From Candidatus Rokubacteria bacterium RIFCSPLOWO2_02_FULL_72_37 (GTDB lineage: Bacteria; Methylomirabilota; Methylomirabilia; Rokubacteriales; CSP1-6): 38,097 bases of DNA. Made by a program: the position numbers and the translations under genes. Below, piece after piece: positions 22,974-29,937 of the stretch (the stretch's first letter is position 1; each line of letters opens with the position of its first letter). Location of the stretch: NCBI GenBank assembly GCA_001790315.1, contig MGCE01000040.1, positions 1 through 38,097 of the forward strand, given 5' to 3'. A model generated the notes under the pieces. That model saw nothing but the letters and a program-made list of their open reading frames with translations. It did not search any database and was not told the origin of the DNA.

Positions 22974-24520
22974 CGATCGATCCGGTCGCGCGTCTCCGTC
23001 ACGACCTCCGCACGCCGCTGAACCACGTGATCGGGTACTGCGAGATGCTGCTGGAGGAGATCGACGAGTTCCCGGAGTTCGCCGAGGAGCTGCGGCTCAT
23101 CCATCGCCAGGGGCATCGCCTGCTCGCGGTCGTCGGCGAGCTCCTCGCCGGGGCCCAGGGAGCGGGGACTCGTCTCCCGCCGGTGCCACCCGAGGCCGAG
23201 GCCGCGCTGCGTGAGCTGGTCGCCGCGCACGACCGGCTGCGCGATCGAGCCCCGGCGGTCGGCGCGGACCGCCTCCTGCCCGATCTCGCGAGGATCGGGG
23301 CGGCCGTCCGACAGCTTGCCGTGCTCCTCGGCCTCGCGTCCGCGGACGCGGCCTCCGGCGGCGCGGCCGCGCCGGAGGCGGCGGGCGCCGACTCGACGTC
23401 GGACGCTCGCGGGACGATCGTCGTCGTCGACGACAACGAGGGCAACCGCGACGTGCTGGCGCGGGGTCTCGCGCGTGAGGGCTACCGCGTCCACGTGGCG
23501 TCGGGCGGTCTCGAGGCGCTGCAGATCCTGCGCCGCGCGACGATCGATCTGGTGCTGCTCGACGTCATGATGCCGGAGGTCGACGGGTACGAGGTGCTCA
23601 AGCGCATCAAGGCCGACGGGCGCCTCCGCGACATTCCCGTCTTGATGATCTCCTCGCTCGATCAGATCGAGAGCGTGGCGCGCTGCATCGAGCTCGGGGC
23701 GGACGACTACCTCACGAAGCCCTTCAGCCGGGTGCTCCTTCGGGCACGGATCGGTGCCTGCCTCGAGCGGAAGCGGCTCCACGACCAGGAGCTCAAGCAC
23801 CTCCAGGAGCTGGCCGAGTGGAATCGCCGCCTCGAGCAGCGCGTCCAGGAGCAGGTGGCGCAGGTCGAGCGGCTCGGCCGGCTCAAGCGCTTCTTCTCGC
23901 CCCAGCTGGCCGAGCTCATCGTGGCCGGGGGCGCGGACGACCCGCTGAAGGCGCACCGGCGCGAGATCACGGTGGTGTTCCTCGACCTCCGCGGCTTCAC
24001 CGCGTTCGCGGAGACGGCGGAGCCGGAGGAGGTCATGAACGTGCTCCAGGAGTACCACGCCGAGATGGGCCGGCTCATCGTCGAGCGCGAAGGCACGCTC
24101 GAGCGCTTCACCGGTGACGGGATGATGGTCTTCTTCAACGATCCGGTGTCGGTCGAGAACCCCGCCGAGCGCGCCCTGCGCATGGCGGTGGCCATGCGTG
24201 AACGCGTCCAGGCGCTGTCCCGCGCGTGGCGCAAGCAGGGTTGGGATCTCGCCCTGGGCGTGGGCATCGCTCAGGGCTACGCCACGATCGGCGCGATCGG
24301 CTTCGAAGGGCGCCGCGACTACGGCGCGATCGGCACCGTCACGAACATGGCCGCCCGGCTCTGCGGCGAGGCCAAGGGCGGTCAGATCTTCGTGTCGTCC
24401 CGCGTCGTCGCGGCGGTCGAGGGAATCGTCGTGGCGGAGGAGGTGGGGCCGCTCAGCCTCAAGGGCCTGCTCCGGCCCATCCCCACGTTCAACGTTCTTG
24501 GATTGAGACCGGGCGCCTGA
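22970..24520 (+). CDS. DHp-REC-class III nucleotidyl cyclase (no kinase ATPase domain)
   Basis: A 516-residue protein. Residues 1-60 form a HisKA-type dimerisation/phosphoacceptor segment (His11 in RHDLRTPLNHVIGY), but no HATPase domain follows; instead an Ala-rich linker leads to REC (~148-265; Asp198, Lys250), a coiled coil (~270-310) and a cyclase domain (~330-510). Metal Asp339 and Asp383, Asn459 and Arg463 are conserved, but the substrate-lysine position is Arg379 (ERFTGDG) and the partner is Thr456 (AIGTVTN), so nucleotide preference is uncertain (class IIIb-like). It could receive phosphate on His11 from a receiver and hand it to its own REC. The ATG overlaps the previous stop. Confidence 0.9.
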   Translation: MTIDPVARLRHDLRTPLNHVIGYCEMLLEEIDEFPEFAEELRLIHRQGHRLLAVVGELLAGAQGAGTRLPPVPPEAEAALRELVAAHDRLRDRAPAVGADRLLPDLARIGAAVRQLAVLLGLASADAASGGAAAPEAAGADSTSDARGTIVVVDDNEGNRDVLARGLAREGYRVHVASGGLEALQILRRATIDLVLLDVMMPEVDGYEVLKRIKADGRLRDIPVLMISSLDQIESVARCIELGADDYLTKPFSRVLLRARIGACLERKRLHDQELKHLQELAEWNRRLEQRVQEQVAQVERLGRLKRFFSPQLAELIVAGGADDPLKAHRREITVVFLDLRGFTAFAETAEPEEVMNVLQEYHAEMGRLIVEREGTLERFTGDGMMVFFNDPVSVENPAERALRMAVAMRERVQALSRAWRKQGWDLALGVGIAQGYATIGAIGFEGRRDYGAIGTVTNMAARLCGEAKGGQIFVSSRVVAAVEGIVVAEEVGPLSLKGLLRPIPTFNVLGLRPGA

Positions 24521-24631
24521 GCCGCGCGTTCATCTGGCCGAGGCCCTGGCCGCGCGCCTGCGTGAGACGCTGCGCGAGACGATGGGGAGGCACCACCACC
24601 GGGAATGACCAATGGCAAAGAGGGCGACGAG

Positions 24632-26176
24632 ATGGGGAACGCGCTTCCGTTGACGCTGGCGGCCCGGCTGGCGGCGCAGGCCGATGGGCTGGGGGACAAG
24701 TGCTTCTTTCACTACGGCGGTGCGGCCCACTCTTATGCCGGGGTGGCCGAACGGGCGGGCCGCGTGGCGGCGGGCCTGCAGGCCCTGGGCCTGGGCAAGG
24801 GCGACCGGGTGGCCACCTATCTTCCCAACGGCCTCCCCCTCGTGGAAAGCTATTTCGCCCTGGCCGCCCTCGGGGCCGGCGCCGTCCTGCTGAACCCGCA
24901 GCTCACGCCGCGCGAGATCGGGTACATCCTGGGGGACTCCGGCGCCACAGGCATCATCACCCACGCCTCGCTGCTGCCGAACGTCCGGGCGGTCCAGAGT
25001 TCGCTGCCGGCGCTCCGCACGGTGGTGGTCGCCGGTGGCAGCGCGGGAGACGGGGCCGTGGCCTTCGAGGGCCTCGGCCAGGAGATGGGGCCCCTCGGGG
25101 AACAGGGCGTGGATCCCGAGGACGAGGCGTGGCTGGCCTACACCTCGGGCACCACGGGGAAGCCGAAGGGCGCGATCCTCACCCACCGGAACCTCCTCTG
25201 GACCGCGGACGTGACGGCCCTCACGGTGGGGTTTCAGCCGGACGACGTGATCCTCTGTCCCATCCCCCTGTTCCATCTGTTTGCCCTGGGGGCGTGCTTC
25301 CTGGAGATCCTCACCGTCGGGGCCACCACGGTGATCCACGACCGGTTCTCGCCGGAGGGCGTGCTGGACGGCATCGGGCGCCACAGGGTCACGATCTATC
25401 CGGGTGTGCCCACCATGTACGCCTACCTACTCAACAGCCCGGCCCTGGCCGGGGCGGACACGGGGTCGCTGCGCTTCGGGATCACCGGGGGCGCCATCAT
25501 GCCCCAGAAGCTGATCGAGGAGACGGAAGCGAAGCTCAAGATCCAGGTGCTGAACATGTACGGGATCACCGAGACCGCGTCCTGGGTCTCGTGCGTCCAC
25601 CACACGGTGCGCCAGCCCTTCGGGTCGGTGGGCAAGGCGCTGCCCGGGCTCACGGTGCGCGTGGTGGACCGGGAGGACCGGGACGTGCCCATGGGCGAAA
25701 TCGGCGAGATCATCGTGCGGGGCCCCAACGTCATGCGGGGCTACAACAACCTGCCCGAGGCCACGGCCGAGGCCACCCGGGGCGGGTTCTACCATACGGG
25801 GGACCTGGGGACGCTGGACGGCGACGGGTTCCTCTACGTCCTGGACCGCCTGAAAGACATGATCATCAGCGGCGGCTACAACATCTACCCGAAAGAGGTC
25901 GAGGACGTCCTGTACGCCCACCCCGCGGTGCTCGAGGCCGCCGTGGTGGGGGTGCCGCACGAGGCCAAGGGCGAGGTGCCCCGGGCCTACGTGGTCCTCA
26001 AGGAGGGGGCCTCCGCCACCGCCGACGAGGTCCAGGCCTACCTCCGCGGGCAGCTTGCGGCCTATAAGCTCCCAGCCTCGGTGGAGTTCATCCAGGCCAT
26101 CCCGAAGACCGGGTCCGGGAAGATCCGGCGGGTGGAGCTGCGGGAGAAAGCCCGGCCGGCCGGCCGCCGGGGATGA
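24632..26176 (+). CDS. Acyl-CoA synthetase (AMP-forming)
   Basis: A 514-residue class I adenylate-forming ligase that activates a carboxylic acid via acyl-AMP to acyl-CoA. Motifs: P-loop YTSGTTGKPKGAILTHRN, substrate-side ITGGAIMPQKL, MYGITETASWVS, GDLGTLDGDGFLYVLDR, IISGGYNIYPKEVED, and the catalytic Lys in PKTGSGKIRRVEL. The acid cannot be inferred from sequence; neighbouring glutaryl-CoA genes make a dicarboxylate or aromatic-pathway acid plausible. I start at ATG 24632 (GAGGG 7 nt upstream); ATG 24605 in frame lacks a Shine-Dalgarno. Codon choice (GCC, CTG, GGG frequent) looks different from the GCG/CTC-rich cyclase genes upstream. It converges on gcdA. Confidence 0.88.
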   Translation: MGNALPLTLAARLAAQADGLGDKCFFHYGGAAHSYAGVAERAGRVAAGLQALGLGKGDRVATYLPNGLPLVESYFALAALGAGAVLLNPQLTPREIGYILGDSGATGIITHASLLPNVRAVQSSLPALRTVVVAGGSAGDGAVAFEGLGQEMGPLGEQGVDPEDEAWLAYTSGTTGKPKGAILTHRNLLWTADVTALTVGFQPDDVILCPIPLFHLFALGACFLEILTVGATTVIHDRFSPEGVLDGIGRHRVTIYPGVPTMYAYLLNSPALAGADTGSLRFGITGGAIMPQKLIEETEAKLKIQVLNMYGITETASWVSCVHHTVRQPFGSVGKALPGLTVRVVDREDRDVPMGEIGEIIVRGPNVMRGYNNLPEATAEATRGGFYHTGDLGTLDGDGFLYVLDRLKDMIISGGYNIYPKEVEDVLYAHPAVLEAAVVGVPHEAKGEVPRAYVVLKEGASATADEVQAYLRGQLAAYKLPASVEFIQAIPKTGSGKIRRVELREKARPAGRRG

Positions 26177-26297
26177 TCCAGGTTCCCTCAACCAGACGCG
26201 CTCCCGATGCGGCTTGATGTCGATCGCCACCGCGATCGTCGTCGCCGGCGTCATGGCCACGTCGAAGGGGTTGGGTCCGTGGGAGCGACGCTGCTGG

Positions 26298-28079
26298 TTA
26301 GGCGCGCGCGCCCTTCTTCGGGCGCTCCTGTCCCTTGACGACCTGGGAGCGGATCAGCCGTGGCAGCAGCATGTGGTGGTGGGGGCAGATGGACGCCGGG
26401 TTCTGGTACGCGGCGCCGGCGAAGGCGACCAGGTAGCGGCGCAACTCCTCGAAGCGCACGACCTCGTCGACGAAGCCGCGAATGGCGCAGTAGATGGGGC
26501 GGGACTGCTCCCGGTAGAGCTGCGCCAGCGCGTTCATCTGGTCGATCACCGGCCCGAGCGGCCGGCCGGCCTCCTTCTCCTTGACGAGCCGTCGCGAAAA
26601 CGAGGCGACCGCGGCCGTCTCGCCGTGCATCACGTTGAGCTCGGTCGTGGGCGTGCCGAGGGTGAAGGCGTTGTTGTTGTTGGCAGTGGGGCCGCCCATG
26701 ATGTAGTGCGCCGCAGCCGTGCCCTTGCGGAGAACGACCAGCATCATCGGCAGATCGGTCCGCTCGATGGAGTAGATGAGCGACTGGCCGAGGCCGAGCA
26801 GTTCGGCCTTCTCGGCGGTGTCGCCGACGTCGATCCCGGTCGTGTCCTGGAACCAGACGATCGGCACCCGATCCCGCCCGCACTGGGTCACGAACTCATT
26901 CAGCTTGATCAGGCCCTGCCGGTAGAGCTTGCCGCCGACGCCGATGTAGTCGGTGGCGTACTCCGGGTAGTTGGTCCCGAGCAGGCCCTGGCGATTGCCG
27001 ATCGCCCCGACCAGCAACCCGTCGACCTTGACCAGGCCCGTGTACACCTCGGGACCGAAGCCCGGCCGGAACTCCAGGTGCTCGCTGCCGTCGACCAGAC
27101 GCGCCAGCACGTCCTCGAAGCTGTAGACGGCCTTCGGGTTCACGGGGACGATCGAGGCGAGGTCCGAGAGCGGATACCTCGGCTCGGCGGGGACGGCGAC
27201 GCGGAAGAACGCCGGGTCGTACGCCGGCATCCGGGCGACGCACTCCCGGAGGGCGTCGAGGACTTCGGGTTCCGTGTCGAAAACGGCGCGGAAGAACCCC
27301 GTGGAGTCGTAATGGACGCGGGCGCTCCCCGGGGGGACCTCTTTGAACCGGCGCGCAGCCGCGATGATCTGCTCCGCCCCGGCCTCGTCGAAGGAACCCT
27401 TGGGACTCATGCCGCTGACGATCCCTCCACCGCCGACCGCCATGTTGGCGTTCTTGTGCGCGAAGAGGATTGTCGGGCTGATGCTCTGATAGCCCCCGCC
27501 GGCCGGATTCGTGCCGTAGATGCCGGCCACGACGGGGACGCCGAGTTTCTCCAGCTCGGCGTGGCGAAAGAACATCGTGCCGCCGCCCCTGCGGTCGGGA
27601 TAGACCTCGTCCTGCTGGGTCAGCTTCACGCCCGAGCAGTTGACCAGCCAGACCAGGGGCACCCGGAGGCGCTTGGCCAGGTCGGCGACGCGGAGCTGGT
27701 TCTCGGCCTGCCCGGGCACCCACGCCCCGGCCATGACCTTGTTGTCGAACCCGATCAGCACGCACCACTTGCCGCCGATCCGGGCCAACCCGTCGACGAC
27801 GCCGGTCACGCCCTCTTCGGTCTGGCGCGGGTTGTAGAGCGTGTGCAGGGGACAGAACGTCCCGGGGTCCACGAGGTACTCGATCCGGTCCCAGACGGTC
27901 ATCTCGCCCCGCTCGTGGATCTTCGCGGCGGAGAGTCCGGCGTTCTTGACGCGGTTCGCCTCGGCGTCGAGCTCCGCGAGCATCGCCGCGATCTGGTCGC
28001 GGTTCGCGGTCATCTCCTCGAGGTCGGTCTGCTTGAGCGGCTTGCCGAGCGCGTCCATCTTCTCGAAGTACGGGCGCAT
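26298..28079 (-). CDS. gcdA: Glutaconyl-CoA decarboxylase alpha subunit (carboxyltransferase)
   Basis: A 593-residue biotin-dependent carboxyltransferase matching GcdA of Acidaminococcus (about 587). It moves the carboxyl group from glutaconyl-CoA to protein-bound biotin. Near-diagnostic segments: KWCVLIGFDNKVMAGAWVPG, YPDRRGGGTMFFRHAEL, IYGTNPAGGGYQSISPT, NMAVGGGGI, IVWFQDTTGIDVGD and RKGTAAAHYIMGGP; the C-terminus ASICPHHHMLLPRLIRS also fits. These distinguish it from propionyl- or methylcrotonyl-CoA carboxylase subunits, with which it shares the fold. ATG 28079 is preceded by a GGGGGAG stretch. It follows acd in the same direction with a two-hairpin gap; the other decarboxylase subunits are divergent at 29555-31066. 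Confidence 0.9.
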   Translation of the reverse strand: MRPYFEKMDALGKPLKQTDLEEMTANRDQIAAMLAELDAEANRVKNAGLSAAKIHERGEMTVWDRIEYLVDPGTFCPLHTLYNPRQTEEGVTGVVDGLARIGGKWCVLIGFDNKVMAGAWVPGQAENQLRVADLAKRLRVPLVWLVNCSGVKLTQQDEVYPDRRGGGTMFFRHAELEKLGVPVVAGIYGTNPAGGGYQSISPTILFAHKNANMAVGGGGIVSGMSPKGSFDEAGAEQIIAAARRFKEVPPGSARVHYDSTGFFRAVFDTEPEVLDALRECVARMPAYDPAFFRVAVPAEPRYPLSDLASIVPVNPKAVYSFEDVLARLVDGSEHLEFRPGFGPEVYTGLVKVDGLLVGAIGNRQGLLGTNYPEYATDYIGVGGKLYRQGLIKLNEFVTQCGRDRVPIVWFQDTTGIDVGDTAEKAELLGLGQSLIYSIERTDLPMMLVVLRKGTAAAHYIMGGPTANNNNAFTLGTPTTELNVMHGETAAVASFSRRLVKEKEAGRPLGPVIDQMNALAQLYREQSRPIYCAIRGFVDEVVRFEELRRYLVAFAGAAYQNPASICPHHHMLLPRLIRSQVVKGQERPKKGARA

Positions 28080-28116
28080 ACGTGGTGGTCTCCCCCGCCT
28101 AGCTGGCGGCGTATCG

Positions 28117-28147
28117 CGGGGCGCCACGGCTCTGCCGTGGCGCCCCG
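28117..28147 (-). other. Perfect 14-bp hairpin upstream of gcdA
   Basis: Inverted repeat 28117-28130 / 28134-28147 with a 3-nt loop, in the acd-gcdA gap. It has no T-tract. As RNA it would be very stable and could attenuate, terminate or protect one part of the acd-gcdA message. Confidence 0.6.
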
Positions 28148-28159
28148 AACGTTGGGGGT

Positions 28160-28184
28160 CTGGGGGCCATTTCGGGGCCCCCAG
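28160..28184 (-). terminator. Hairpin immediately after the acd stop codon
   Basis: A 9-bp inverted repeat (28160-28168 / 28176-28184) with a 7-nt loop begins 1 nt after the acd stop on the minus strand. Its position suits a terminator or 3'-end stabiliser; the lack of a U-tract argues against a classical intrinsic terminator. Confidence 0.45.
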
Positions 28185-28185
28185 T

Positions 28186-29349
28186 CTATCGGTTCGCCTT
28201 GCGATAGCCGAGCTGGTCGAGCGCGATGATCATCTTGCAGATGTTGGCCGAGCCTTCGACCATGAAGTACGTCGGGGCGTCCCGGTAATAGCGCTCGACC
28301 GGATACTCGGTCGAGTACCCATAGGCGCCCAGGATGCGCATGGCGTAGCCGGCGGCCTTGTTCACGACCTCGCCCGCCAGGTACTTCGCCTGGGCCACCT
28401 CCAGCGTGTTCCCGAGGTTGCCCTGGTCCTTCTGCCAGGCCGCCTTGTAGACGAGGAGTCGCGCCGCCTCGATCTCGGTCACCATCTGCGCGACCATGTC
28501 CTGATTCATCTGGAACTGGCCGATCGGCTGCCCGAACTGCTCGCGCTCGTTGCAGTACTTGGTCACCTGATCCAGGCAGGCTTGCGCGAGTCCGACGCCG
28601 CCGGCGGCCGCCTGCAGGCGCGTCTGGTTGAGCGACCCGAAGACGATGGCGGCGCCGTCCCCGGGCTTGCCGAGGATGTTCTCCTTCGGAACGCGCACGT
28701 TCTCCAGGATGATCTCACCGGTGGGCGACAGATGCGTCCCCATCTTGTGCCAGTCGGCCGTGCTCACGCCCTCGACGTTCTTCAGCTCGACGACGAACGC
28801 GGAGAGCGATCTGCCCCGGCCGCCGCGATCCGTGTGCGCGTAGTAGATGATCACGTCGGCGAGGCTCGCGTTGGAGATCCACGCCTTCGATCCGTTCAGG
28901 AGCCAGTGGTCGCCCTGGTCTTCCGCCCTGGACTTCATGCCGGCGACGTCCGAGCCCGCCGTCGGCTCGGTGATCGCGAACCCTCCCAGGTACTCGGCGC
29001 TCACCAGCTTGGGGACGTACTTCCGCTTGAGCTCCTCGGACCCGTAGCGGAGGATCGGGAACGCGCACCCGACGGTTTCCATGTTGATCTGGACGCGGAG
29101 CGAGCTGCAGGCGCGGGCGATCTCCTCGGTCACGAGCATGGTCGCGAGCCAGCCCATGTCGTTGCCGCCGTACTCCTCGGGGATCACCGTGCCCAGGAAG
29201 CCCAGCGCCGCCATGGGCTTGACGACTTCCTCGTAGGGGAAGTAGTGATCCTTGTCCCACTGCTCGACGAACGGCGCGATCTTGTCGGCGGCGAACTCCC
29301 GCGCCACCTGCACGAGCGCCTTCAACTCGTCCGACAGCTCGAAGTGCAT
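28186..29349 (-). CDS. acd: Glutaryl-CoA dehydrogenase, non-decarboxylating type
   Basis: A 387-residue acyl-CoA dehydrogenase that should oxidise glutaryl-CoA to glutaconyl-CoA, passing electrons to ETF. From memory it resembles the non-decarboxylating enzyme of Desulfococcus very closely: FPYEEVVKPMAALGFLGTVI, VTEEIARACSSLRVQ, GSKAWISNASLADVIIYY, FGSLNQTRLQAAAGGVGLAQ and the final KMIIALDQLGYRKANR. The catalytic base is Glu365 (MVEGSANI). Pairing with a separate decarboxylase supports this over the one-step decarboxylating GcdH. ATG 29349 has GGAGGAGGGG upstream. Residue-level proof of the non-decarboxylating type needs structural alignment. Confidence 0.88.
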   Translation of the reverse strand: MHFELSDELKALVQVAREFAADKIAPFVEQWDKDHYFPYEEVVKPMAALGFLGTVIPEEYGGNDMGWLATMLVTEEIARACSSLRVQINMETVGCAFPILRYGSEELKRKYVPKLVSAEYLGGFAITEPTAGSDVAGMKSRAEDQGDHWLLNGSKAWISNASLADVIIYYAHTDRGGRGRSLSAFVVELKNVEGVSTADWHKMGTHLSPTGEIILENVRVPKENILGKPGDGAAIVFGSLNQTRLQAAAGGVGLAQACLDQVTKYCNEREQFGQPIGQFQMNQDMVAQMVTEIEAARLLVYKAAWQKDQGNLGNTLEVAQAKYLAGEVVNKAAGYAMRILGAYGYSTEYPVERYYRDAPTYFMVEGSANICKMIIALDQLGYRKANR

Positions 29350-29519
29350 GTCGTCGCCCCTCCTCCACCGCGCCGTCCGTCCGGCCCTCCGGAGCCCGCA
29401 CCGGGAGTGATCCGCCGCGCGCGACGCCGGCCCGGGGATGTGGAAGGATACCAGAAGACGTCGAACGCGACGTAGAGGTAGCGCGTTTCGCCTAGGGCGC
29501 GGTCGCGCCGGCGGCTGGT

Positions 29520-29548
29520 TTGACTCGCCAGCGTGCCCATGATAGCGT
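29520..29548 (+). promoter_or_regulatory. Candidate promoter of the decarboxylase membrane operon
   Basis: TTGACT (29520-29525, 5 of 6 to the -35 consensus) and a weak TAGCGT (29543-29548) are spaced 17 nt, placing the start of transcription at or next to the GTG of the biotin-carrier gene. A CATGAT box at 29538 is an alternative -10. It lies in the 205-nt divergent gap with acd. Confidence 0.3.
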
Positions 29549-29554
29549 GCCGCG

Positions 29555-29776
29555 GTGGCCGAACAGATCGTCGAAGCGCCCGCGCCAGGAAAGATCCTCA
29601 AGGTATTCGCAGAGGTCGGGAAGCCCATCGCCGAGGGCGACCGCATCTGCATGCTCGAAGCGCTCAAGATGGAACTCCCGATCGTGGCCCCGGTGAGCGG
29701 CACGGTCAGGGCGCTTCCCATCGCCCCCGGCCAGAGCGTCGAGGCCGGGGATCCGCTGGCCGTCATCGAGGGGTAG
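29555..29776 (+). CDS. gcdC: Biotin carboxyl carrier subunit (GcdC-type)
   Basis: A 73-residue biotinyl domain, the carrier of the decarboxylase complex. It is a complete lipoyl/biotinyl hammerhead (VEAPAPGKILKVFAEVG ... APVSGTVRALPIAPGQSVEAG) with biotinyl Lys38 in EALKM. The usual motif is EAMKM, so the residue before the lysine is Leu. It lacks the long Ala/Pro linker and N-terminal part of other GcdC proteins, so it is near the minimum possible size. GTG 29555 has no Shine-Dalgarno and may be at the 5' end of the mRNA. The next gene follows after 14 nt. Confidence 0.88.
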   Translation: MAEQIVEAPAPGKILKVFAEVGKPIAEGDRICMLEALKMELPIVAPVSGTVRALPIAPGQSVEAGDPLAVIEG

Positions 29777-29790
29777 CCGCGGGAACCCCG

Positions 29791-29937
29791 GTGCTCCACG
29801 CCACCTGGTTCGTCTTGGCTGGCATGGGCATCGTCTTCCTCACGTTGGGCCTCCTCGTGCTGGTGATGAGCGGCCTCAACCGGTGGTTCGGGCCCGGGCC
29901 GCAGACCAAGCAGACCAAGAAGCCGCGGAATGCCTGA
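29791..29937 (+). CDS. gcdD: Small membrane subunit of the Na+-pumping decarboxylase (OadG/GcdD-type)
   Basis: A 48-residue protein with one transmembrane segment near the N-terminus (FVLAGMGIVFLTLGLLVLVMSGL), then a short Arg/Gln/Lys-rich tail. This is the OadG/GcdD pattern (G-M-G-x-V-F in the membrane helix), the subunit that holds the peripheral carboxyltransferase and biotin carrier on the beta subunit. It is too short for many gene finders. GTG 29791 is the only sensible start; the stop TGA overlaps the next gene by 8 bp (ATGCCTGA). Identity rests on topology, the motif and its position between the biotin and beta subunits. Confidence 0.75.
   Translation: MLHATWFVLAGMGIVFLTLGLLVLVMSGLNRWFGPGPQTKQTKKPRNA

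Noticed and set aside
24521..24604. Possible gene tail reading HLAEALAARLRETLRETMG before the acyl-CoA ligase
   Set aside because: It looks like the amphipathic end of a protein, but it is under 30 codons, has no upstream continuation and no homology I can name, so it may be chance.
26177..26297. Minus-strand fragment NPFDVAMTPATTIAVAIDI between gcdA and the ligase
   Set aside because: It resembles protein sequence but covers only ~35 codons and then runs into the antisense of the ligase; insufficient to call a pseudogene.
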